Assembly (NCBI RefSeq): GCF_042219855.1
Contig: NZ_JBHJHP010000005.1
Coordinates: forward strand, 372,001-436,000
Origin: JBHJHP01 sp042219855
GTDB taxonomy: Bacteria > Bacteroidota > Bacteroidia > Bacteroidales > UBA5342
Direction: 5' to 3'
DNA: 64,000 nucleotides
The stretch's first letter is position 1, and each line of letters opens with the position of its first letter. This document shows, one piece after another, positions 28,721 through 36,421 of this stretch. The notes beneath the pieces are model-generated. The model was not told the origin of the DNA. It saw only the letters and a list, made by a program, of their open reading frames with translations, and ran no database searches. The translations under genes were made by a program, and so were the position numbers.

Positions 28721-29365
28721 ATGAAAAAAAACGTAATCATCGTTGATGACCATCCATTTATTCTGAGCGGCTTAGGCAGCCTGATCAGTCAGTTTGAAGA
28801 TTTGAATATTATCGGCAATGCATCCAACGGGAAGGAAGCTTTGAAGCTGGTAAAAGAGAACAATGTGGATATTGTTTTCACAGATATTGAAATGCCTGAA
28901 ATGGATGGAAACGAACTTATTGATGCACTGAACAGTAAATATCCATCGGTTAAAATCATAGTTATTACGATGCATTCACACCAATGGATGGTAAAAAAGC
29001 TCCTACGTAAAAATATAACTGCAATACTTTCTAAATCAGCCGGTGAAGAGGACCTGAAAAAAGCACTTGAAAATATGACCAAGGAGGATGTTTATATCGA
29101 CTCCAGTATTAAAGAAGTCATCATTGAAGCGCTTACCAACGAGAAAAAAACAGTGGAAACGGAAACGGTTCAGCTTACCAAAAGAGAAAAGCTGGTACTG
29201 CAACTCATTTATGAGGGTTATTCTACAAAAGAAATTTCAGATAAACTTAAAAAGAGTCCTAATACAGTAGAAACACACCGTAAAAACATGTTCATTAAAT
29301 GTAATGTTAAGAACATCGCCGGACTAATAAAATTCGGTCTTGAGAAAGGCCTGATCGAAATGTAA
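28721..29365 (+). CDS. NarL/LuxR-family response regulator
   Basis: A 214-residue transcription factor. Receiver domain at 1-125 with acidic pocket Asp9/Asp10 (VIIVDDHPF), phosphoacceptor Asp55 (IVFTDIEMPEMDG) and the conserved signalling Thr/Lys region (IVITMHSH, ILSKSAGEEDL). LuxR-type helix-turn-helix at about 147-210 (LTKREKLVLQLIYEGYSTKE, SPNTVETHRKN). Immediate partner of the upstream kinase (2-nt gap, same operon). Targets cannot be read from the window. Confidence 0.95.
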   Translation: MKKNVIIVDDHPFILSGLGSLISQFEDLNIIGNASNGKEALKLVKENNVDIVFTDIEMPEMDGNELIDALNSKYPSVKIIVITMHSHQWMVKKLLRKNITAILSKSAGEEDLKKALENMTKEDVYIDSSIKEVIIEALTNEKKTVETETVQLTKREKLVLQLIYEGYSTKEISDKLKKSPNTVETHRKNMFIKCNVKNIAGLIKFGLEKGLIEM

Positions 29366-29395
29366 AAAAAGCGTGCCATGAGACACGCTTTTTTC
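29364..29395. terminator. Bidirectional intrinsic terminator between convergent genes
   Basis: GCGTG (29371-29375) pairs with CACGC (29384-29388), extended by a run of A on the left and T on the right. It ends the response regulator (+) and the cysteine peptidase gene (-) in a gap of about 30 nt. Confidence 0.8.
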
Positions 29396-30580
29396 TTATT
29401 TAATACCTAGTTTTTTTCTAATTTCTTTTGGAATAGCATCTTTATGAACTACAAAATTCATTGTTTTTAACTTCAGATAGGGTTCAGACATGTAAAGATA
29501 ACCATCGTATTTGTTGTTGGTATTCCATGAATTCTTAACCTTGTAATACAGTGTACCATTCTGGTCTTTAACCAGCCCTGTAATGTGCATACCATGGTCA
29601 TCAGTGGTTTGATAATTATCGAATTCTTCCTGACGCATTCCCTGTGTAATCTGTTTTTCCTTCACCGGCTTTTTGAATGAATAAAGCGTTTTATCTTTTT
29701 CACCTGTGGACATTTTCTCCCATTTAGCACGCTCCAGATCGCTCATGTCCTCCACATTATCATCAGGAACGATGGCTAATCCATTCTTATGACTGAATCC
29801 TTTTTCACTTACATCGCCACCCCATGCAATGGTATATCCGTTTTCAACAGCATATTTACATATTTCAGCCATTTCATCCAGTGGAACATTATACGATTCA
29901 CCCCAAAGCCAGTTATCCGGAATTTCGAGGATAAATTTCTGATAAAAAGGGTGATGTGTAAATGAGGTTACTGATACATAATCAGAAGGATCGATATCAA
30001 TATAATTTTGGGTAAAATCATTTTCAATAACCTTTTTACCGTCATATTCAAATACTTCAGGAACTGAACCAAAATAGGAATCCAGTATGCCATCCACAGC
30101 ACCGGTCCATGCAGTAGAAAGTTTTCTGTTTTTATTTGTCTCTATGGATTTAACAAAAGCCTGCAGAGCAGCATTTACTTCTCCATGCACATGATTGTCT
30201 TCACCATAATTCAGACCTTTATAAGCTGACTCCGGTAATAATCCGTAATGATCCAATACCCAGAATACATCAAAAAAAGCACCACCGGCATCTAAATTGA
30301 TCGTACCGTGCATCCTGACATATTTTTCGGCCTTGTATTCATAGCATTTGCGAACGACATACATTTCAGATAAATCCAGGTTTTTCCCACCTTTCCTCAG
30401 AACTTCCGATTCAATAAATGATAAGCCTGAAAAACTCCAGCATGTTCCACTTCGGTACTGATCTTTTACTGATGTTGCCGGTAAATCTTTAATATTGGTA
30501 AATACATACCCGGTATCTGTCTGCGCCGACATAGCTGTGACACAAACCATTAGAATAAATGTAGTAAGTATAGTTTTCAT
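29396..30580 (-). CDS. Secreted aminopeptidase C / bleomycin-hydrolase-like cysteine peptidase (C1B)
   Basis: A 394-residue papain-fold peptidase. An N-terminal signal peptide (MKTILTTFILMVCVTAMSAQ) places it outside the cytoplasm, unlike the cytosolic PepC of Firmicutes. Catalytic Cys47 lies in YRSGTCWSFSG, His332 in DDHGMHITGL and Asn350 in YKVKNSWN, so the triad is complete. Features of the C1B group are visible: LSEMYVVRKCYEYKAEKYVR after the active site and NGYTIAWGGDVSEKGFSH in the middle. The protein is probably periplasmic or surface-located and involved in peptide degradation. Its gene stands alone between two terminators. Confidence 0.93.
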   Translation of the reverse strand: MKTILTTFILMVCVTAMSAQTDTGYVFTNIKDLPATSVKDQYRSGTCWSFSGLSFIESEVLRKGGKNLDLSEMYVVRKCYEYKAEKYVRMHGTINLDAGGAFFDVFWVLDHYGLLPESAYKGLNYGEDNHVHGEVNAALQAFVKSIETNKNRKLSTAWTGAVDGILDSYFGSVPEVFEYDGKKVIENDFTQNYIDIDPSDYVSVTSFTHHPFYQKFILEIPDNWLWGESYNVPLDEMAEICKYAVENGYTIAWGGDVSEKGFSHKNGLAIVPDDNVEDMSDLERAKWEKMSTGEKDKTLYSFKKPVKEKQITQGMRQEEFDNYQTTDDHGMHITGLVKDQNGTLYYKVKNSWNTNNKYDGYLYMSEPYLKLKTMNFVVHKDAIPKEIRKKLGIK

Positions 30581-30602
30581 TTTATGTGTTTTTTTGACGT
30601 AT

Positions 30603-30610
30603 CAAAAATA
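30603..30610 (-). promoter_or_regulatory. Candidate -7 element for the cysteine peptidase gene
   Basis: The minus strand reads TATTTTTG (TAnnTTTG), 23 nt upstream of the start codon. There is no clear -33 TTG because the region upstream is the terminator of the preceding gene. Confidence 0.35.
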
Positions 30611-30622
30611 TACAATAGAACA

Positions 30623-30645
30623 TAAAAAAAGCACCCGAAGGTGCT
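30623..30645 (-). terminator. Intrinsic terminator with UUCG tetraloop
   Basis: On the minus strand AGCACC-TTCG-GGTGCT is followed by TTTTTTTATG. It lies about 25 nt past the stop of the von Willebrand gene. The C(UUCG)G loop is the extra-stable tetraloop. Confidence 0.85.
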
Positions 30646-30669
30646 AAAAATGGCCATTCCTGACATTTA

Positions 30670-32535
30670 TCATAATTTCGAAGCCAACTCTACCAATCTT
30701 AAAAGCTCTGCTTTATATCCTTCCGTATCATTGTAATTTGTTTTCGCCAACAAATTCGCTACTGTTGAGAAATCGCCCTGACTGATATAATCTGATTTAC
30801 GCAGCAACTGACCGAACATGGCAACCGATGCTGCCATATTAAAACCGGCGTCACCTTTGTCCCTGTTTAAGAGATCTGAATCAATCCTGGTTACCATAAT
30901 TCTGCGTTCGTCAGAATCAGGTTCTTTATATCTGATTTTAACTGTACCCAATTCATTCATGAAAGATTGTGTCTGATGATGGTTTTCAGTGTACCTTAAA
31001 GGATCCACAACAGGCCTGCTTTCAGAATTCGTCAGTGCAATTTCATACAGGGCTGTGACCTGTTGATCAGCTCCCATTTCACCGGCATCCTTTTTATCAT
31101 TATTAAAGTCCTCTGCAGCCAGCGCCCTGTTATCATATCCTACCAGTCTGTATGATGCGATCTTTGACGGGTTAAACTCTATCTGTATTTTAACATCTTT
31201 TGCCACAACAAACAGGTTCGACGTAAATTCCTTCATTAATATTTTATGTGCTTCCTGCAGGTTATCCACATAGCCATAATTTCCATTTCCATTATCAGCG
31301 ATGGCTTCCATCCGGTTATCTTTAAGGTTTCCCTGTCCGAAACCTAATATTGAGATAAATATTCCTTTATCCCTTTTATCTTTTATCAGTGTTTTCAGAT
31401 CTTCCACAGAAGATGGTCCCACATTAAAATCACCGTCTGTAACCAGTATTATCCGGTTATTTCCATTCTTTATCAAACCTCTTTCTGCTTCACTGTAAGC
31501 CAGTTTTAAACCTTCTGCTCCGGCTGTCGAACCACCTGAATTTAATTGTTCAAGCGCCCTTAAAATTGTCTGTTTATCTTTAACCGGTGTCGATTCCAGA
31601 ACCACTCTTGTACTGCCTGCATAAGTTACGATAGCAACCCGATCATCATCCCGCAGTGTTTCAAGAAATGTTTTAAGGCTGGCCTTTGCCAGTGGAAGCT
31701 TATCGGCAGAACTCATGGAACCGGAAATATCAATCAGAAATACAAAATTTGATTTGGGTAATTTATCCGTTTCAATAACTTTTGTCTGTATGCCAATCCG
31801 AAGTAAATAGTGTTCCTGGTTCCATGGGCACTGGCCTGAAGACAGGGAAACAGCTATGGGTTTGTTTTTTTCAGGTGTCGGGTAACCATACCTGAAGTAG
31901 TTGATCATCTCTTCTACCCTTATTGCGTTCTCAGGTGGTAACATTCCATTATTAATGTGACGACGGGTTATTGCATATGATGCATTATCAACATCCACAG
32001 AAAAAGTTGATAAGGGATGTAAATTAACGGACTTAAAACCTGACTCTTCAAACTGGCTGTATTCGTCGTTAACAGGATTGTGATATACCGGAGGAACAAC
32101 GAAGGAAACGGCTTGTTTTGACATTGCTTTATCTTTAAAAACCAACGTCCGGTTAACCTGTGCCTCATACGCAGCCTGACCTGCAACAACCGTTGAAATG
32201 TCACTCTCTTCCAGTAATTCTGTACTATCGTCCACTTTGGGTTCGTTCATGACTAATGGCGTGAGATGAATAGTAGATTTCTCTCCCGGAAGTACTTTAG
32301 TTATTACTGTTTTAAAACCATCCTTTTGTAACGTTACAAGGGAATCTGCAGATATAGCCAAAAGTTGAAATTCCCCCATTTTATCGGTAAATGCCAGTTC
32401 TGTCCCAGTGGAAACCTTCACCATATAAACCGGAAGATTAGTCTTACCATTCATAACTTTACCCCTTATAACCTTTTGTGAAGCTATTGGAAGTACACAA
32501 AAAATAATCATAAATAATGCTGCGATCGTTTTCAT
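30670..32535 (-). CDS. von Willebrand factor A protein of the YfbK type with N-terminal carboxypeptidase-regulatory-like domain
   Basis: A 621-residue exported protein. Signal peptide 1-19 (LPIASQ), carboxypeptidase-D-regulatory-like beta-sandwich at about 21-92 (IRGKVMNGKTNLPVYMVKVS), a linker, then the vWF N-terminal domain at about 165-250 (TFSVDVDNASYAITRR, VEEMINYFRYGYPTP), the VWA domain at about 262-435 with a complete MIDAS start D269-x-S271-x-S273 (FLIDISGSMSS) and later TDGDFNVG, and the DUF3520-type C-terminal domain (VRYKEPD-like IRYKEPDSDERR). Metal-dependent protein binding is expected; the cellular role is not known. It is divergent from the ECF sigma/TonB-like pair, a neighbourhood that hints at envelope signalling. 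Confidence 0.92.
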   Translation of the reverse strand: MKTIAALFMIIFCVLPIASQKVIRGKVMNGKTNLPVYMVKVSTGTELAFTDKMGEFQLLAISADSLVTLQKDGFKTVITKVLPGEKSTIHLTPLVMNEPKVDDSTELLEESDISTVVAGQAAYEAQVNRTLVFKDKAMSKQAVSFVVPPVYHNPVNDEYSQFEESGFKSVNLHPLSTFSVDVDNASYAITRRHINNGMLPPENAIRVEEMINYFRYGYPTPEKNKPIAVSLSSGQCPWNQEHYLLRIGIQTKVIETDKLPKSNFVFLIDISGSMSSADKLPLAKASLKTFLETLRDDDRVAIVTYAGSTRVVLESTPVKDKQTILRALEQLNSGGSTAGAEGLKLAYSEAERGLIKNGNNRIILVTDGDFNVGPSSVEDLKTLIKDKRDKGIFISILGFGQGNLKDNRMEAIADNGNGNYGYVDNLQEAHKILMKEFTSNLFVVAKDVKIQIEFNPSKIASYRLVGYDNRALAAEDFNNDKKDAGEMGADQQVTALYEIALTNSESRPVVDPLRYTENHHQTQSFMNELGTVKIRYKEPDSDERRIMVTRIDSDLLNRDKGDAGFNMAASVAMFGQLLRKSDYISQGDFSTVANLLAKTNYNDTEGYKAELLRLVELASKL

Positions 32536-32537
32536 AA

Positions 32538-32564
32538 CTCAATGTTTTTAATTTTACCATTGAG
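32538..32564. repeat. Inverted repeat between the von Willebrand gene and the sigma factor
   Basis: CTCAATG at 32538-32544 and CATTGAG at 32558-32564, 13 nt apart, directly upstream of the minus-strand start codon at 32535. It could be an operator or a leader hairpin; no regulator can be assigned. Confidence 0.4.
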
Positions 32565-32639
32565 ACTTAAAAAATGAGAAATTCCATAAATATTTTTTAA
32601 ATTTACCCGGTTAGTAATTGTAAACTTTTTTAAACCAGC

Positions 32640-33230
32640 ATGTTGAACATACTGAATAATACAGAAAACAATGACTCCTTTTTAGTAGACAGCTATAAAG
32701 AGACCGGTGATTCTGTATACATTGGACAGCTGTTTGACAGATACCTGCATCTGGTTTACGGACTTTGCCTCAAATACCTTAAAAACAGAGAAGATAGTCA
32801 GGATGCCACAATGGAGATTTATGAGAAGGTAGCTGCAGAACTGAAAAGAAATGACGTCAAGCATTTCAAAAGCTGGCTATATGTCGTTTCAAAAAACCAT
32901 TGCCTATCCATTCTAAGAAAGAAGCAACAGCTGACAGAAGTGGAGTTAATTTCTGAAAAAAACTACACTGAATTTGTGGAATTTGAAGATTTTTTTACTC
33001 TGATTAATAAGGATGATTTTGAAAAAAACAAAGAGAGTCAACTGTACAAATGTCTTGAAAAGCTTAATGAGCTACAACATGAAAGTATCTCATTGTTTTA
33101 TTTTAAAGAAAAGTGCTATGCAGAAATTGCTGAACTTTTAAATACAACCATTAAAAAGGTTAAAAGCCATCTGCAAAATGGGAAACGCAATTTGAAACGT
33201 TGTCTGGAATTCAATGAAAAAGCAGCATAA
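32640..33230 (+). CDS. ECF-type RNA polymerase sigma factor
   Basis: A 196-residue sigma-70 family protein with only regions 2 and 4. Region 2 is at about 25-95 (LFDRYLHLVYGLCLKYLKN, DATMEIYEKV, FKSWLYVVSKNHCLSILRKK) and region 4 at about 135-190 (LEKLNELQHESISLFYFKEK, AEIAELLNTTIKKVKSHLQN). It directs core polymerase to a special promoter set. The next gene overlaps its 3' end by 17 nt and encodes a membrane protein in the usual anti-sigma position. Confidence 0.93.
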   Translation: MLNILNNTENNDSFLVDSYKETGDSVYIGQLFDRYLHLVYGLCLKYLKNREDSQDATMEIYEKVAAELKRNDVKHFKSWLYVVSKNHCLSILRKKQQLTEVELISEKNYTEFVEFEDFFTLINKDDFEKNKESQLYKCLEKLNELQHESISLFYFKEKCYAEIAELLNTTIKKVKSHLQNGKRNLKRCLEFNEKAA

Positions 33231-34311
33231 CATACATAAAAACCGGCTGACATGGCAAATCCTGAGAGACTATCTGAGCAATAGTCTTTCATCAGGAGAG
33301 ATGCATGATATTGAAAAGAAGGTTATGCATGATCCGTTTAGCACTGATGCTTTTGAAGGCATGGAGAATTTTGCACCGGCATCAATCGACAATGACCTGT
33401 CAAATCTTAAAACCAGGCTGAACCGGAAGAGCGGTTATGATTCAGACAAGAAGCAGGTTTCATACGGGTTGCTTATCCGTGCTGCTGCAGTCCTCTTACT
33501 GGTAATTGCTGCATCAGGCGTGGTAATTTATATCACAAGATCTTCAGATCAGCTAATACCGGCCAAAGTGGCACAGGACGCACAAAGAAAAACTCAGCAG
33601 GAACCTACACCATTATTCAACACAGAAAGTGACTCAGCTCAATCAGATAAAATAAGCGAAACTGAAGAGAAAGAGGCCACTGAAACCTTATCGGATCAGC
33701 CTGTACAAAATGCGACCAGAACAGTTCGCAAACCGGTTGAAAAGGAGATGGAACAACTTCAGCCCAAATCTGCCACTTCCACTCTCAATATGAATGAAAC
33801 GGGTAAAAGTACCGTTGAAAACATTTTAAATCAATCGAACAGCGGCAATATTACTACGGTTCAAACAGAAACTGGCGCTATAAAGCCGGAAAAAGCAGAG
33901 GCGGCAGTTTCGGTTCAGACCTTAGAACCGGAAGATGAAGTTTCTGAAGCATTAACAATGAATGCCACTGAAGCTAAAATGGATAGTGATAAGTCAAAAA
34001 AAGCAACGGAACTGAATGAAAGGACACTACAAAGCGCTGTTGCTGCAAAACCTCCTGTGGAAATGAATCAGTATAAAGGTGCAATCTTCAGAAAAATAAT
34101 GGAAGAAGAACCCGATGCCATTGGAGAATTTGAGGTCTGGTTTAACGTGAATGAAGATGGCAAATTATCGGATTTTGAAGTAACAAAGAGTATCAACAAG
34201 AAAACGGACCGAAAAATAATTCGGGAGCTGAAAAACAGCGGAAACTGGACCCCCGCCTATATTTCGAGCAAACCAACGACAACAAGAGCAAGCATACAAT
34301 TAATATTTTAA
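33214..34311 (+). CDS. Single-pass membrane protein with TonB-like C-terminal domain, probable anti-sigma partner
   Basis: A 365-residue protein overlapping the sigma gene by 17 nt, a sign of translational coupling. Residues 1-85 are a cytoplasmic helical segment (LRDYLSNSLSSGEMHDIEKKVMHD-type, here read in two parts: LRDYLSNSLSSG and EMHDIEKKVMHDPF) that would contact the sigma factor. One membrane span is at about 87-110 (LLIRAAAVLLLVIAASGVVI). A long low-complexity Ser/Thr/Glu/Gln-rich periplasmic stretch (about 115-285) is followed by a TonB-C-like fold at about 290-365 (GEFEVWFNVNEDGKLSDFEV, GNWTPAYIS, TTTRASIQLIF). No zinc-binding anti-sigma motif is seen. The anti-sigma role is inferred from gene position; the TonB-like tail suggests it senses or contacts an outer-membrane partner. 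Confidence 0.75.
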   Translation: MKKQHNIHKNRLTWQILRDYLSNSLSSGEMHDIEKKVMHDPFSTDAFEGMENFAPASIDNDLSNLKTRLNRKSGYDSDKKQVSYGLLIRAAAVLLLVIAASGVVIYITRSSDQLIPAKVAQDAQRKTQQEPTPLFNTESDSAQSDKISETEEKEATETLSDQPVQNATRTVRKPVEKEMEQLQPKSATSTLNMNETGKSTVENILNQSNSGNITTVQTETGAIKPEKAEAAVSVQTLEPEDEVSEALTMNATEAKMDSDKSKKATELNERTLQSAVAAKPPVEMNQYKGAIFRKIMEEEPDAIGEFEVWFNVNEDGKLSDFEVTKSINKKTDRKIIRELKNSGNWTPAYISSKPTTTRASIQLIF

Positions 34312-34321
34312 TCATACCTAT

Positions 34322-34597
34322 ATGGCAAAAGTAAGAGACATTAAAAAAGATGTGAATTTTCTAACATCGGAAGTTATATCACAGGCGTTTTTTGTGCAAT
34401 ACCTTTTCCCTGAAACCAGTGAGAAAAAACTGACAGAAATTATAGAAAAAGCTGTAGTACTCAGAAATAATACCATTAAGTCGGTAAACAGTTACAACAA
34501 AGAGACAAAAGCTAAAGCATATTACCGGGAACTTCAGGAAAAATTCATTAAAGAAGTTTTTGCACTTTTCGATGCATTAAATAATCTTAAGAAATAA
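34322..34597 (+). CDS. Small conserved-looking protein of unknown function
   Basis: A 91-residue soluble, mainly helical protein (MAKVRDIKKDVNFLTSEVIS, FPETSEKKLTEIIEKAV, FIKEVFALFDALNNLKK). No signal peptide, membrane span or motif I recognise. It starts 10 nt after the TonB-like protein and in the same direction, so it is likely the third gene of the sigma-factor operon. The charge pattern suggests a helical bundle; function unknown. Confidence 0.65.
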   Translation: MAKVRDIKKDVNFLTSEVISQAFFVQYLFPETSEKKLTEIIEKAVVLRNNTIKSVNSYNKETKAKAYYRELQEKFIKEVFALFDALNNLKK

Positions 34598-34647
34598 GTG
34601 AATCAATACCTGTCAAACCCAGGTCAAAAATATGTTCATCCAGCTGG

Positions 34648-36246
34648 TTAAAGCACAGATATTTTTTGAATGCTTTGATAACTGTTGTTTATCAGTTTCA
34701 GAAGGTATAATCCGCTTTCATATTTCTGAAAATCTATTGAGGCGCATGATAATCCGGCACGCATATAACCGTTGAATAACTCATCAACTTTATCACCTGC
34801 CAGGTTATATAACTCAAGCTTTACCACTCCCTCCAGAGTTTGATAGACCTCCATTTCTGAATCTTTACGAACAGGATTCGGATAGATTTTAAATTCCAGG
34901 TTCTGTGATGGCATAGAGACCTGATCAACCGGGGTGGCTTCCTCCTTCTTATTGATCTTCATAAACTCACCCGTATCCAGTATGGCATGCGTTATTCTGA
35001 TTCGCTGAATAATTCCGTTAAAATAGTTTACTTTGTTCATCCGCATTCCCACAGACATTTTTGTCGCATCTGAAAAGGGGAGTAAAACATGTTCCCAATC
35101 GTCCTCCAGTTCCTTTTTATAATTGACATACGTCTCAAAATGACCGTTACTGTATATGATCGCCATATGCTGCCAACCATCAAGAGGATGGGTTAGTGCA
35201 GGTTCCATAAGGCCTATTGAATTATTGTCTGCTCTGAGAAAACCATCAAAATACCATTCGTGATTCTCATTCAACCTTAATTCCATCGTAATTCTCCGGT
35301 TGCTGTTATTGGCATCTTCAATATGAAAATAACGGGGATCAGCATTTTCAGGATAAACATCATAAGGTTTCACAATGGTCTCTATGGTAAACTGCTGACT
35401 ATTGCCAATGGGATTATGAAGAACATATATCCCGTCATCCTCACCGTCAAATTCGGCACCTTTACCAATTTCTGTATCCACAATTTCAGGATCACCAAAC
35501 ACCTGCAAACCATACCCATTCAGGCTTATAAGATTATCAAAAACATATGTTTCACTCTCTTCCAGCATTTGTCCGTAGCGGAGAAAATGACTGCTATCCA
35601 GAGCTTCGTCCGCAAATCTGATTTCCCTCACAGCTCCGGTCATGTAATTTACCTGATTCATTCTTGCCCCTACAGAAACAGCACCATCCTCAGGTGTGAC
35701 CCAATGCAGCATGCCGGAATTTTCCAGTTGATAGTTTATAAACTGCTTAAACGTTTTATTGCTGTAAACCAATGCCGCATGATACCATCTGCCTGCAGGA
35801 TGCAATTTCTCGGGATTTATTAAATGCACATTCTCACTCTCGCCGCTTCCGGACTGAATATAATTTTCAAGATACCACATGCTGTCATTGACAAATTCAA
35901 TTTCGAATAAAATTCTGATATCAGGATTTGCCTGCAGATGTAAAAATTTCTGTTCACTGATACCTCCTTTATCAATCCGAAAAATAACTTCCAGCGTAAA
36001 TTCATCCATCCCGATTAAGGGATTAGATTCCACAACAATACGGTCCTCTGTACCATCAAACAGCATAGCAAAGTCATCATTAACGGGAATAATCTCCGGA
36101 TCACCTTCTGTTGTAAAAGTAAAATCACCTGATGATGTAAGATTATCAAGGTTCCATGTTACATAATTTGCTGCAAAACAAAAATCTGAACCCGGAAAAA
36201 CATAGAACAGAAGTAAAACGGATATGCTGAAAAAGATTGATTTCAT
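34648..36246 (-). CDS. T9SS-exported protein with two LamG/concanavalin-type domains
   Basis: A 532-residue protein with signal peptide (ends DFCFAANY) and two tandem laminin-G-like jelly-roll units. Unit 1 is at about 28-225 (AMLFDGTEDRIVVESNPLIG, FTLEVIFRI, GRWYHAALVYSNKTFKQFIN, VSVGARMNQVNYMTGAVREI). Unit 2 is at about 235-430 (AEFDGEDDGIYVLHNPIG, FTIETIVKPYD, GWQHMAIIYSNGHFETYVNY, MSVGMRMNKVNYFNGIIQRI). A type A T9SS sorting domain occupies about 452-532 (FKIYPNPVRKDSEMEV, ESGLYLLKLINNS). The near-identical RMN.VNY.....IR motif shows the units arose by duplication. Surface binding to glycan or protein is likely; ligand unknown. It stands alone on the minus strand between two plus-strand groups. 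Confidence 0.87.
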   Translation of the reverse strand: MKSIFFSISVLLLFYVFPGSDFCFAANYVTWNLDNLTSSGDFTFTTEGDPEIIPVNDDFAMLFDGTEDRIVVESNPLIGMDEFTLEVIFRIDKGGISEQKFLHLQANPDIRILFEIEFVNDSMWYLENYIQSGSGESENVHLINPEKLHPAGRWYHAALVYSNKTFKQFINYQLENSGMLHWVTPEDGAVSVGARMNQVNYMTGAVREIRFADEALDSSHFLRYGQMLEESETYVFDNLISLNGYGLQVFGDPEIVDTEIGKGAEFDGEDDGIYVLHNPIGNSQQFTIETIVKPYDVYPENADPRYFHIEDANNSNRRITMELRLNENHEWYFDGFLRADNNSIGLMEPALTHPLDGWQHMAIIYSNGHFETYVNYKKELEDDWEHVLLPFSDATKMSVGMRMNKVNYFNGIIQRIRITHAILDTGEFMKINKKEEATPVDQVSMPSQNLEFKIYPNPVRKDSEMEVYQTLEGVVKLELYNLAGDKVDELFNGYMRAGLSCASIDFQKYESGLYLLKLINNSYQSIQKISVL

Positions 36247-36280
36247 AATTTGCGGTGTGGCTGCTTGTTTAATACTGGTT

Positions 36281-36288
36281 CAAATCTA
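36281..36288 (-). promoter_or_regulatory. Candidate -7 element for the LamG protein gene
   Basis: The minus strand reads TAGATTTG (TAnnTTTG) 34 nt upstream of the start codon; no matching -33 TTG at normal spacing. Confidence 0.35.
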
Positions 36289-36421
36289 ACTAAAATTGAT
36301 AACATTACCAGTAAATTTGCTTTAGAAGGATTTGGGGATACAAAACAGCGTAAAAATTTGCTCTTTTCGTATAAATAGAGTTATTTAACTGTGGTTTTAT
36401 TTTTTCTGAATTACACATACT

